A model generated the notes under the pieces. The model searched no databases, had not been told where the DNA came from, and saw only the letters and a program-made list of their open reading frames with translations. Shown here piece by piece: positions 1 through 7,620 of a stretch of 64,000 nt of DNA (its first letter is position 1; the number at the start of each line of letters is the position of its first letter). A program made the position numbers and the translations under genes. This DNA comes from Citrobacter amalonaticus Y19 (GTDB taxonomy: Bacteria; Pseudomonadota; Gammaproteobacteria; Enterobacterales; Enterobacteriaceae): NCBI RefSeq assembly GCF_000981805.1, contig NZ_CP011132.1, positions 5,394,001-5,458,000 of the forward strand, given 5' to 3'.

Positions 1-344
1 GTCAGACCCACTTCAGCCTGATTAGCCGCGTGCTCAAGCGCATTGAAAATAAGTACACCGAAAACCTCAACGTCGAGCAACTGGCGGCCGAAGCGAACAT
101 GAGCGTCTCTGCGTTCCATCATAATTTTAAGTCAGTTACCAGCACATCGCCGTTGCAGTATCTGAAAACGTATCGATTACATAAGGCGCGGATGATGATG
201 ATTCATGACGGCATGAAGGCCAGCGCGGCGGCGATGCAGGTGGGCTATGAAAGTGCGTCGCAGTTCAGTCGTGAATTTAAGCGCTATTTCGGGGTAACAC
301 CGGGAGAGGATGCGGCGCGGATCCGCACCATGCAGGGGAGTTGA
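1..344 (+). CDS. yqhC: AraC-family transcriptional regulator YqhC, C-terminal part (cut by window start)
   Basis: The reading frame is open from the first base, so only the last ~113 residues are present. They form the AraC/XylS DNA-binding domain with two helix-turn-helix units: the first around NVEQLAAEANMSVSAFHHNF, the second around ASAAAMQVGYESASQFSREF, followed by the family signature KRYFGVTPGEDAAR. In E. coli YqhC activates the aldehyde-responsive yqhD-dkgA operon and lies next to yghB, as here. The sequence agrees with what I recall of E. coli YqhC almost throughout. The effector-binding N-terminus lies outside the window. It converges with yghB across a REP hairpin. Confidence 0.9.
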   Translation, partial: QTHFSLISRVLKRIENKYTENLNVEQLAAEANMSVSAFHHNFKSVTSTSPLQYLKTYRLHKARMMMIHDGMKASAAAMQVGYESASQFSREFKRYFGVTPGEDAARIRTMQGS

Positions 345-356
345 CGGACGGCGCAG

Positions 357-382
357 GCCGGATAAGCAGAGCGCTATCCGGC
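357..382. terminator. REP-type hairpin between convergent yqhC and yghB
   Basis: GCCGGATA (357-364) is complementary to TATCCGGC (375-382). It is a typical REP/PU palindrome and sits between the two converging gene ends. It could stabilise or terminate both transcripts; there is no strong T-run. Confidence 0.6.
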
Positions 383-392
383 AATCAACCTA

Positions 393-1052
393 TCAGGCGC
401 TACAGTATTTCTTCTTGATAACGACCACAACCGTGCCGATCAAACCCGCCGCCAGCAGGAAAATGGGCAGGATCATCAGGAAGGTCATGACCTGATCTTC
501 ATGGCGCTTCACAAACGGGATCATGCTGAGGGCATAGCCAAAGCTGGTGACCACGCCGACCCACAGCAGGCCGCTCAGCCAGTTGAAGAACTGGAAGCGA
601 CGGTTAGAGAGTCCGGAAATACCCGCCATGGTGGGTAGCAGGGTGCGCACGAACGCCAGAAAACGTCCTGCCAGCAGTGCCAGCAGACCGTGGCGGTCAA
701 ACATGCAGGTCGCGCGCTGGTGGTATTTCACTGGAAGTTGCGCCAGCCAACCTTTTACCGTTCGCGTATTACCCAGCCAGCGTCCCTGAATATAACTTAG
801 CCAACAACCGAGGCTGGCTGCTGTCGTCAGGATCAAGAGGGTAGGGACAAAACTCATGACACCCTGCGCGACTAATGCGCCCGCTAATAGCAGCAGACTA
901 TCGCCGGGTAAAAATGAGGCCGGTAGCAAGCCATTCTCTAAAAACAGCGTGGCAAACATCACAAAGTAGACGACGCTAACAACATGTGGGTCCGCCAGCG
1001 CGGCAAAATCATGTTGCCAGAGCGCAGCGATAATATCTTGAATGACAGCCAT
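393..1052 (-). CDS. yghB: DedA-family inner-membrane protein YghB
   Basis: This 219-residue polytopic inner-membrane protein of the DedA/SNARE-associated family has the same length as E. coli YghB. The DedA hallmarks are visible: FLENGLLPASFLPGDSLLLLAG near residue 35, and GRFLAFVRTLLPTMAGIS in the second half, whose arginines are important in the family. DedA proteins are linked to proton-motive force, cell division and lipid-carrier flipping; YghB is partly redundant with YqjA. The start MAVIQD is chosen because it gives the family length. An upstream in-frame extension of 52 residues is arginine/cysteine-rich and not DedA-like. It is transcribed away from metC. Confidence 0.9.
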   Translation of the reverse strand: MAVIQDIIAALWQHDFAALADPHVVSVVYFVMFATLFLENGLLPASFLPGDSLLLLAGALVAQGVMSFVPTLLILTTAASLGCWLSYIQGRWLGNTRTVKGWLAQLPVKYHQRATCMFDRHGLLALLAGRFLAFVRTLLPTMAGISGLSNRRFQFFNWLSGLLWVGVVTSFGYALSMIPFVKRHEDQVMTFLMILPIFLLAAGLIGTVVVVIKKKYCSA

Positions 1053-1191
1053 GGACTTTCCTGTGGAACAGCGTTTACGCCTTAATGACCCTATTGTACT
1101 CCTGAACAGGCCCGGATGACTTGATCCCGGGCGCAACAAATGCAGACAATTTCGCTCGGAGTGTCTGCATAGCTGTCCATTAGCGTCAATT

Positions 1192-2379
1192 TTACACGAG
1201 GCGAGCAAAACCGGCGGCTAAATCTGCAATCAGATCGTCAACATTTTCTAAACCAATGTGAAGACGGATCAGGGTGCCGCTGAAATCCACACCCCCTTCC
1301 GGGCGAATTTCCGCAATCTGTTCAGGCTGATTGGCCAGAATCAGCGACTCAAACCCGCCCCATGAATAGGCCATGCTGAAAAGGCTGAAGTGATCCAGAT
1401 AAGCGGACAGCTCGTCATTATTCAGCTTTTTATTCAGCACAAATGAAAACAGCCCACTGCTCCCCGTAAAGTCACGTTTCCAGAATTCGTGTCCTTTACT
1501 GCCCGGTAACGCCGGATGATTTACTCGTGCGACCTGCGGATGGGCAGCCAGCCATTCGGCGATCTTCAGACTGCTTTCATGATGCTGACGCAGACGCACG
1601 CCCAGAGTGCGCAGCCCGCGACTGGTCATATAAGCCGTATCAGCATCGACCATTTGCCCCATCAGATAGGCATTCTCACGCAACTGATCCCAGCAGCGGG
1701 CGTTCGAAACGGCGGTGCCGACCATCGCATCGGAATGACCAATCAGGTATTTGGTCCCCGCCTGAATCGAGATATCAATACCGAAATCGAGAGCGTTAAA
1801 CAGCACGCCCGCCGCCCAGGTGTTGTCGATCATAATGATGGCGTCCGGCACAACGCGTCTGACGGCGGCGACAATCGCCGGTACGTCATGGACTTCCATG
1901 GTCACGGAACCGGGTGACTCGAGGAAAACCACTTTGGTGTTGGGCTGAAGATGCTTAACAATGTCAGCGCCGACCAGCGGATCGAACCAGCCGGTGGTCA
2001 CCCCCAGTTTGCCGAGGATTTTGGTACAGAAATCCTGGCTCGGCTCATAGGCCGTGTTAGTCATCAGCACGTGGTCGCCTTGTTCGACAAAGGCCAGAAT
2101 GGTGTTGGCGACAGCCGCGGCGCCGCAGGGGAAGAGCGCGCAGCCGGCACCGCCTTCAAGCTCGCACATCGCTTCCTGCAACGAGAAATGGGTCAACGTG
2201 CCGCGGCGTCCGTAAAAAAGTTCACCGTTGGCGCGGTTGCGGGTGGCGTGCTTTTTGGCTTCGACGGTTTCAAAAACCAGTGAAGAAGCGCGCTGAATCA
2301 CACTATTCACCGAACCCAGCGTGTATTTTTTACTGCGCCCCGCGCCGACCAGTCTGGTGTCCAGTTGCTTATCTGCCAT
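1192..2379 (-). CDS. metC: Cystathionine beta-lyase MetC
   Basis: A 395-residue PLP enzyme of the Cys/Met-metabolism family, cytoplasmic. It cleaves cystathionine to homocysteine, pyruvate and ammonia in methionine synthesis. The PLP-binding lysine is in SIQAGTKYLIGHSDAMVG (around residue 210). Upstream, IMIDNTWAAG supplies the Asp that contacts the pyridine nitrogen, and RRGTLTHFSLQEAM is the N-terminal substrate loop. The start MADKQLDTRL gives exactly the E. coli length; an upstream in-frame Met adds 28 residues but would place the MetJ operator inside the coding sequence. It is divergent from exbB. Confidence 0.95.
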   Translation of the reverse strand: MADKQLDTRLVGAGRSKKYTLGSVNSVIQRASSLVFETVEAKKHATRNRANGELFYGRRGTLTHFSLQEAMCELEGGAGCALFPCGAAAVANTILAFVEQGDHVLMTNTAYEPSQDFCTKILGKLGVTTGWFDPLVGADIVKHLQPNTKVVFLESPGSVTMEVHDVPAIVAAVRRVVPDAIIMIDNTWAAGVLFNALDFGIDISIQAGTKYLIGHSDAMVGTAVSNARCWDQLRENAYLMGQMVDADTAYMTSRGLRTLGVRLRQHHESSLKIAEWLAAHPQVARVNHPALPGSKGHEFWKRDFTGSSGLFSFVLNKKLNNDELSAYLDHFSLFSMAYSWGGFESLILANQPEQIAEIRPEGGVDFSGTLIRLHIGLENVDDLIADLAAGFARLV

Positions 2380-2397
2380 GTCGTGTTTCCTTTTTTT

Positions 2398-2413
2398 ATA
2401 CGTCTGGATGTCT
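2398..2413 (-). promoter_or_regulatory. Tandem MetJ met-boxes upstream of metC
   Basis: Read on the minus strand there are two adjacent 8-mers, AGACATCC and AGACGTAT. These match the MetJ operator (tandem AGACGTCT) at 6/8 and 7/8 or close to it. They lie about 20 bp before the metC start, the expected place for S-adenosylmethionine-dependent repression. Confidence 0.75.
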
Positions 2414-2543
2414 AAACTACCACGAATGACAAAATGCGCATCCTGGGGAACAGGATAAAGCACAATATTTTATTAAAATTCCCTCCCGTAACGTTTTACT
2501 GCGTAAGCGCAAGGAAAAGAAACCAAAGGTGCGGCACTATGTA

Positions 2544-2569
2544 AATAGTAATGAGAACGACTATCAATT
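2544..2569 (+). promoter_or_regulatory. Fur box upstream of exbB
   Basis: The stretch centred on AATGAGAACGACTATCAAT resembles the Fur consensus of overlapping GATAATGATAATC-type hexamers. It lies 60-85 bp before exbB, which is iron-repressed by Fur in E. coli. Confidence 0.7.
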
Positions 2570-2628
2570 CGACGTCGTTTTGATATTATTACGCTCAGAA
2601 TTTGTGATTTGCGTCCTGGAGATACAGA

Positions 2629-3363
2629 GTGGGTAATAATTTGATGCAGACGGATCTTTCCGTCTGGGGTATGTATCAGCACGCCGACATTGTGGTTAAG
2701 TGCGTGATGATTGGTCTGATTCTGGCGTCAGTGGTCACCTGGGCTATCTTCTTCAGTAAGAGTGTTGAGTTCTTCTCCCAGAAGCGTCGGCTTAAGCGCG
2801 AACAGCAGCTGTTGGCGGAAGCCCGCTCTCTGGATCAGGCCAGCGATATTGCAGCAAACTTTGGTGCCAAAAGCTTAAGCACTCTATTGCTCAATGAAGC
2901 GCAGAACGAACTGGAACTGTCTCAGGGCAGTGAGGACAACGAAGGGATTAAAGAGCGTACCGGTTTTCGTCTGGAGCGTCGCGTTGCGGCGGCGGGACGT
3001 CATATGGGGCGCGGAAATGGCTACCTGGCGACCATCGGGGCGATTTCACCGTTTGTCGGTCTGTTCGGTACGGTCTGGGGCATCATGAACAGCTTCATCG
3101 GGATTGCGCAAACGCAGACCACTAACCTCGCCGTCGTCGCGCCGGGTATCGCCGAAGCACTGCTGGCGACGGCCATCGGTCTGGTTGCCGCTATCCCCGC
3201 CGTGGTTATCTATAACATTTTTGCCCGTCAGATTGGCGGTCTTAAAGCGATGCTGGGCGATGTAGCAGCACAGGTGCTGTTACTGCAAAGCCGCGACCTG
3301 GATCTGGATGCAAGCGCATCCGCCCATCCGGTACGTACCGCGCAGAAATTACGTGTAGGGTAA
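2629..3363 (+). CDS. exbB: ExbB, TonB-system proton-channel subunit
   Basis: A 244-residue inner-membrane protein that forms the pentameric proton channel energising TonB-dependent outer-membrane transporters for siderophores and cobalamin. Three membrane segments are visible: around residues 15-40; around GYLATIGAISPFVGLFGTVWG, residues 126-150; and AEALLATAIGLVAAIPAVVIYN. The last two carry the MotA/TolQ/ExbB signature. The start is GTG, as in E. coli, preceded by GGAG at 2618-2621. The first residues MGNNLMQTDLSVW match E. coli ExbB. It forms an operon with exbD (6-bp gap) under a Fur box. Confidence 0.95.
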   Translation: MGNNLMQTDLSVWGMYQHADIVVKCVMIGLILASVVTWAIFFSKSVEFFSQKRRLKREQQLLAEARSLDQASDIAANFGAKSLSTLLLNEAQNELELSQGSEDNEGIKERTGFRLERRVAAAGRHMGRGNGYLATIGAISPFVGLFGTVWGIMNSFIGIAQTQTTNLAVVAPGIAEALLATAIGLVAAIPAVVIYNIFARQIGGLKAMLGDVAAQVLLLQSRDLDLDASASAHPVRTAQKLRVG

Positions 3364-3369
3364 TGTTTC

Positions 3370-3795
3370 ATGGCAATGCGTCTTAATGAAAATCTGGACG
3401 ATAACGGTGAAATGCACGAAATCAACGTGACGCCGTTTATCGACGTCATGCTGGTACTGCTGATCATCTTTATGGTGGCCGCGCCGTTGGCGACTGTGGA
3501 TGTGAAGGTAAACCTGCCAGCGTCTTCCAGTACGCCGCAACCGCGCCCGGAAAAACCCGTTTATCTGTCGGTCAAAGCAGACAACAGCATGTTTATTGGT
3601 AACGAGCCGGTGACGGACGAGACCATGGTGGCTGAACTGACTGCGCTGACTGAAGGGAAGAAAGACACCACGATCTTCTTCCGCGCGGATAAAACCGTCG
3701 ACTATGAAACCCTGATGAAGGTGATGGACACGTTGCATCAGGCGGGTTATCTGAAGATTGGCCTGGTCGGCGAAGAGGTCGCGAAAGCGAAATAA
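3370..3795 (+). CDS. exbD: ExbD, TonB-system energiser
   Basis: A 141-residue partner of ExbB and TonB. It has one N-terminal membrane helix (about residues 22-42, TPFIDVMLVLLIIFMV) carrying the essential proton-binding Asp25, then a periplasmic domain. Length and the Asp25 position match E. coli ExbD. It starts 6 bp after exbB and is closed by a strong terminator at 3828-3861. Confidence 0.95.
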   Translation: MAMRLNENLDDNGEMHEINVTPFIDVMLVLLIIFMVAAPLATVDVKVNLPASSSTPQPRPEKPVYLSVKADNSMFIGNEPVTDETMVAELTALTEGKKDTTIFFRADKTVDYETLMKVMDTLHQAGYLKIGLVGEEVAKAK

Positions 3796-3827
3796 TCGTT
3801 GTCGCCACGGGTGCGATGAGAAGAAAG

Positions 3828-3861
3828 GCCGGGTAAGGCGTTATCGCTACCCGGCTTTTTT
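3828..3861 (+). terminator. Rho-independent terminator of exbBD
   Basis: The stem GCCGGGTA (3828-3835) / TACCCGGC (3848-3855) is followed by six T residues. Confidence 0.85.
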
Positions 3862-4294
3862 ATTGCCTGTCGCTGCGGGGCTGTGCCAGGCGTTCATTGA
3901 GCGCGACGGTGGTGATGTCAATCGTGCGGGTGTTCCCTTCGGCCAGTTTGCGCGTCAGGCGTAATGTGGCGGTCTCTCGAGCCAGCAAATGCTGCCAGGT
4001 GCTCTCCAGCCGCGCCATGATTTTGTCATGTAGTTCCGGGTTCTGTTTGATGATCGCGTTGAGCGCTGCGCCATAAATCTCTTCCTTCACCTGAAACGCG
4101 TAAATTTCCCGCCGGTTTTGCCATTTCAGACGAACCAGCGCCGCCGGGATGGAGGTCACTTCTTGCGCCACACTTTCGAGGACTGCATTTTTATTGGCGA
4201 TGAGCGCGGCAAGATTCTGCTTTAAGATAAATTTATCGCTTTTATGATTATCCAACGCTAAATAGACATTATTATCTTCAACATCTTTAATCAT
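3860..4294 (-). CDS. Hypothetical protein, second gene of a two-gene minus-strand operon
   Basis: This 144-residue protein has no signal peptide or membrane segment and I do not recognise the family. It is rich in charged helical segments (KQNLAALIANKNAVLESVAQEV; MARLESTWQHLLARETATLRLTRKL), suggesting an alpha-helical cytoplasmic protein. Its start overlaps the stop of the upstream gene (4291-4698) by an ATGA-type 4-bp overlap, so the two are probably translationally coupled and act together. The 3' end abuts the exbD terminator. Confidence 0.65.
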   Translation of the reverse strand: MIKDVEDNNVYLALDNHKSDKFILKQNLAALIANKNAVLESVAQEVTSIPAALVRLKWQNRREIYAFQVKEEIYGAALNAIIKQNPELHDKIMARLESTWQHLLARETATLRLTRKLAEGNTRTIDITTVALNERLAQPRSDRQ

Positions 4295-4698
4295 TGTTCG
4301 TCATCCAGAGAATAGAAAAGGGGCGAGTCTTTCTCTCGGGTAATTAAATTAAGCCAAATTTCATTGCCGTTTTCATTTATATGGTCGGTCATTTCAGCAA
4401 TTATTTTACTTAAGGTCTGGGCATCAATATCGCCTTCAGCCTGTAACGCATTAATAACTCGGGCGAAAGTCTCAATTCTTGCCACCCGCTCAAGACGTTC
4501 TTTAAAATGACGATCATGTTCTTCGAGCAGGATATTTTTAGATTGCCCGGTGGCGGTTGCGCTAATTAAGATATCGGCTTCATAATCGCTAAGGGTTGTT
4601 TTGCCCTTAGTTAAATTATCATCGTTTTCTGCTGTTCCTTCCGTCTGACCTGCGGGTGACAGATGAAAACGCGGTGGCACAAGATGCTCGGGAAGCAT
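4291..4698 (-). CDS. Hypothetical protein, first gene of a two-gene operon
   Basis: A 135-residue, acidic, mostly helical protein of unknown family, without signal peptide or membrane segment. The region ILLEEHDRHFKERLERVARIETFARV looks like a coiled-coil helix. It overlaps the downstream gene by 4 bp, and about 100 bp separates it from the divergent membrane-protein gene at 4803. An upstream Met in another frame (4611-4799) does not give a better candidate. Confidence 0.6.
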   Translation of the reverse strand: MLPEHLVPPRFHLSPAGQTEGTAENDDNLTKGKTTLSDYEADILISATATGQSKNILLEEHDRHFKERLERVARIETFARVINALQAEGDIDAQTLSKIIAEMTDHINENGNEIWLNLITREKDSPLFYSLDDEQ

Positions 4699-4802
4699 GT
4701 CATAATTTCCTTTAATATCAAAAATATAGTTATTTTTATTTGGCAGGTCGCGTTGACAATAACATGGGGTAATTTTAGAATCAAAAAAAATGGAGTCATT
4801 CT

Positions 4803-5306
4803 ATGAACAGTATTTTTTATTCTGTCATTACCTTGCTATTGCTGACCGGCGGCGTGCTGTTATTAATGCGTGAGTTTAATAAACCGCGCAACGCTGAAGA
4901 ACTGGCCTCTGCGACTCAATCAATACCTCTGACCAAAGAAGAGGGCGAGGATCATTTTTCTGCGTTGATGAATGCTATTACACCGGTATGGTACTGGCGC
5001 GTCAATCACGAATATATTGATTTCCTTCACGCAACGATAAAACGCATGACGATGGCGCAGTTGAATGACACCCCAGGGCTGTTTGATGCCCAACGGCGTT
5101 GCAGCGATCTCAATTCAGCGGTGTATAAATACTACGACACGATTAAAAAACGCTGTCTCAACGGTGAAAAAGTCCCCCATTCCGATCTCGACGTGCTGAA
5201 CTTACGTCAGTGCTTCCGTGAGTTTAGCGTTGAGGCGTACCCGTCACTGGTGGCGCTGGTGTGGCCTGAGTATCAGCGTCCGTGGATCAATCCAGACGAC
5301 GTTTGA
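4803..5306 (+). CDS. Membrane-anchored hypothetical protein
   Basis: This 167-residue protein has one N-terminal hydrophobic segment (residues 1-22, SIFYSVITLLLLTGGVLLLM), so it is probably a membrane-anchored or type II protein. The rest is helical and contains several Trp/Tyr residues (VWYWRVNHEYIDFL) and the ending VALVWPEYQRPWINPDDV. I do not recognise a characterised family. It is divergent from the two-gene operon at 3860-4698; GGAG at 4791 serves as its ribosome-binding site. Confidence 0.65.
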   Translation: MNSIFYSVITLLLLTGGVLLLMREFNKPRNAEELASATQSIPLTKEEGEDHFSALMNAITPVWYWRVNHEYIDFLHATIKRMTMAQLNDTPGLFDAQRRCSDLNSAVYKYYDTIKKRCLNGEKVPHSDLDVLNLRQCFREFSVEAYPSLVALVWPEYQRPWINPDDV

Positions 5307-5387
5307 GGGGAATGTTGAGTTCGTCTTGTCGGCGTTTGTAACGGTCTATCTAGACAGGTTAACCCGCCATAAGCACTGACTGAACAG

Positions 5388-5414
5388 GCCGGGTAGCCGC
5401 TGTCGCTACCCGGC
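5388..5414 (-). terminator. Inverted repeat after yghZ
   Basis: The stem GCCGGGTA (5388-5395) / TACCCGGC (5407-5414) lies between the converging membrane-protein gene and yghZ. It has no long T-run. It resembles the exbD terminator stem. Confidence 0.5.
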
Positions 5415-5422
5415 ACTGCACG

Positions 5423-6463
5423 TTACTTATCGGACGATGCCTGCCAGAGGTTCAGCTCACCGTCAGCGACATGCTTATCAATCTGCGCAAGCTCTTCAGC
5501 AGTGAACGACAGATTTTTCAGCGCCTGAGCGTTTTCTTCCAGTTGCTCCGGGCGGCTTGCGCCAATCAGCACGGAAGTGACGCGATCGTCTTTTAACAGC
5601 CAACTGAGCGCCATTTGCGCCATTGATTGACCGCGCTGCTGCGCCATCTCATTCAGCAGACGCAGACTGTTGAGGTTAGCTTCCGTCAGCATATTCTCTG
5701 TCAGACCGCGTGCTTTCTTCCCTTCGCGCTGCATCCGTGAGCCGTCCGGGATACCGTTCAAGTACTTCCCGGTGAGCAGCCCCTGTGCCAGTGGCGTAAA
5801 GGCGATACAGCCCACGCCATTGGCTTTTAACGTATCCAGCAAACCGCTTTTATCCACCCAGCGGTTCAGCAGATTGTAAGACGGCTGATGGATAAGCAAC
5901 GGGATCTTCCACTCGCGCAAAAGCTCAGCCATTTTTTGCGTCCGTTCCGGCGAGTAAGACGAAATGCCGACATACAGCGCTTTACCGCTTTGCACGGCGT
6001 GAGCCAGCGCGGAGGCCGTCTCTTCCATCGGCGTGTTTTCATCTACACGGTGAGAATAGAAAATATCGACGTAATCCAGTCCCATACGTTTCAGGCTCTG
6101 ATCGAGACTGGCGAGCAGATATTTACGCGAGCCACCGGAACCATAGGGGCCTGGCCACATGTCGTAACCGGCTTTGGTCGAGATGATCAGTTCATCGCGC
6201 AAGGCGGCAAACTCTTCGCGCAGCAGGCGACCGAAGTTTTCTTCCGCGCTACCCGGAGGCGGCCCGTAGTTGTTGGCTAAGTCAAAGTGGGTGATGCCTA
6301 GATCAAAGGCTTTTCGCAGCAGCGCGCGCTGTGAGTCGAGGGCTTGAACGTGACCGAAGCTGTGCCACAGACCGAGCGATAGCGCGGGCAGTCGGAGGCC
6401 GCTTTTACCGCAATAGCGGTACTGCATATTCTCATAGCGGTCAGGGGAGGCGTTCCAGGACAT
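5423..6463 (-). CDS. yghZ: L-glyceraldehyde 3-phosphate reductase (aldo-keto reductase YghZ)
   Basis: A 346-residue NADPH-dependent aldo-keto reductase (AKR14 group, related to Shaker-channel beta subunits) that detoxifies L-glyceraldehyde 3-phosphate and methylglyoxal. The AKR signature is clear: GITHFDLANNYGPPPGSAEENFG with the catalytic Asp/Tyr; the Lys in IISTKAGYD; the His in DIFYSHRVDENTP; and the cofactor-binding tail SVLIGASRPEQLEEN. Length and sequence correspond closely to E. coli YghZ. The start MSWNASPDRY has AGGAG just upstream. It is divergent from yghX. Confidence 0.93.
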   Translation of the reverse strand: MSWNASPDRYENMQYRYCGKSGLRLPALSLGLWHSFGHVQALDSQRALLRKAFDLGITHFDLANNYGPPPGSAEENFGRLLREEFAALRDELIISTKAGYDMWPGPYGSGGSRKYLLASLDQSLKRMGLDYVDIFYSHRVDENTPMEETASALAHAVQSGKALYVGISSYSPERTQKMAELLREWKIPLLIHQPSYNLLNRWVDKSGLLDTLKANGVGCIAFTPLAQGLLTGKYLNGIPDGSRMQREGKKARGLTENMLTEANLNSLRLLNEMAQQRGQSMAQMALSWLLKDDRVTSVLIGASRPEQLEENAQALKNLSFTAEELAQIDKHVADGELNLWQASSDK

Positions 6464-6544
6464 GATGTCTCCTTTCTTGTGATGAATTTTCGAAACAGCG
6501 TTTTCATTCTATGCTTATAAAATCACAAATTCCGGAGATATGCG

Positions 6545-7432
6545 ATGACGCGTCTGACAGCCAAAGATTTTCCGCAAGAATTGCTCGATTATTACGACTA
6601 CTACGCACACGGGAAAATCTCGAAACGGGAGTTCCTCAATCTCGCGGCAAAGTACGCCGTTGGCGGGGTGACGGCGCTGGCGCTGTTCAACATGCTCAAG
6701 CCCAACTACGCGCTGGCGGAACAGGTAAAATTTACCGATCCCGATATTTTGCCTGAATATATTCACTATCCGTCGCCAAATGGTCATGGCAACGTGCGCG
6801 GTTATCTGGTGAAACCGGCCAACGTGACGGGCAATGTGCCTGCCGTGGTGGTGGTGCATGAGAACCGGGGGCTGAATCCCTATATTGAAGATGTCGCAAG
6901 GCGGGTCGCGAAAGCGGGCTACATTGCGCTGGCACCCGACGGTTTAAGCTCGGTGGGCGGCTATCCTGGAAACGATGAAGAAGGGAAAGTCTTACAGCAG
7001 AAAGTGGATCCGACGAAACTGATGAATGACTTTTTTGCCGCCGTCGAGTTTATGAAACAGCACCCTGAGGCCAGCGGGAAAGTGGGGATCACCGGATTTT
7101 GCTACGGTGGCGGAGTCTCGAATGCGGCGGCTGTAGCCTATCCTGAACTCGAGTGCGCGGTGCCGTTTTATGGCCGCCAGCCTGCCGCGGCAGATGTGCC
7201 GAAGATAAAAGCGCCGATACTGCTGCATTACGCGGAGCTGGATAAAAATATCAATGAAGGCTGGCCAGCGTATGAAGCTGCGTTGAAGGAGAATAAAAAA
7301 GTTTATGAAGCTTATATTTATCCCGGCGTGAATCATGGCTTTCATAATGACTCTACGCCGCGATATGACCAGGCCGCTGCTGAGCTGGCCTGGCAAAGAA
7401 CGCTGGCATGGTTTGACAAATATTTGTCATAA
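6545..7432 (+). CDS. yghX: Dienelactone-hydrolase-family protein YghX
   Basis: This 295-residue alpha/beta hydrolase resembles dienelactone hydrolases. Residues 24-50 (KISKREFLNLAAKYAVGGV) look like a Tat/Sec-type leader of the kind found in exported DLH proteins, although the twin arginine is replaced by Lys-Arg. The catalytic triad can be read: Cys in GFCYGGG, Asp in HYAELDKN and His in NHGFHND. As I recall, the gene is broken in E. coli K-12; here it is intact. The substrate is unknown. It is divergent from yghZ. Confidence 0.85.
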   Translation: MTRLTAKDFPQELLDYYDYYAHGKISKREFLNLAAKYAVGGVTALALFNMLKPNYALAEQVKFTDPDILPEYIHYPSPNGHGNVRGYLVKPANVTGNVPAVVVVHENRGLNPYIEDVARRVAKAGYIALAPDGLSSVGGYPGNDEEGKVLQQKVDPTKLMNDFFAAVEFMKQHPEASGKVGITGFCYGGGVSNAAAVAYPELECAVPFYGRQPAAADVPKIKAPILLHYAELDKNINEGWPAYEAALKENKKVYEAYIYPGVNHGFHNDSTPRYDQAAAELAWQRTLAWFDKYLS

Positions 7433-7541
7433 ATAACACGATAATCGTTAGTCAGGTAATATTCCCGATATTTTTCATTGTTAATTATAGGAATATAAGA
7501 AACGGGGATATTGTTTATGAAAGTAAAAAAACAAAAGTCAG

Positions 7542-7568
7542 TATATATTCTTCATTCTTTGCCGATAA
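7542..7568 (+). promoter_or_regulatory. Sigma-28 (FliA) type promoter for the chemoreceptor
   Basis: A perfect -10 element GCCGATAA (7561-7568) is preceded after 11 bp by a weak -35 (TATATATT; consensus TAAAGTTT). It lies 52 bp before the chemoreceptor start, as expected for a flagellar class 3 gene. Confidence 0.6.
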
Positions 7569-7620
7569 CGAGATTAAGACTCGCCTCTGGGCGACTTCTC
7601 CCTAACGGCAAGGAACATAT

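Noticed and set aside
1053..1208. An N-terminal extension of YghB
   Set aside because: The added residues are Arg/Cys-rich and unlike the DedA family; MAVIQD gives the known length of 219.
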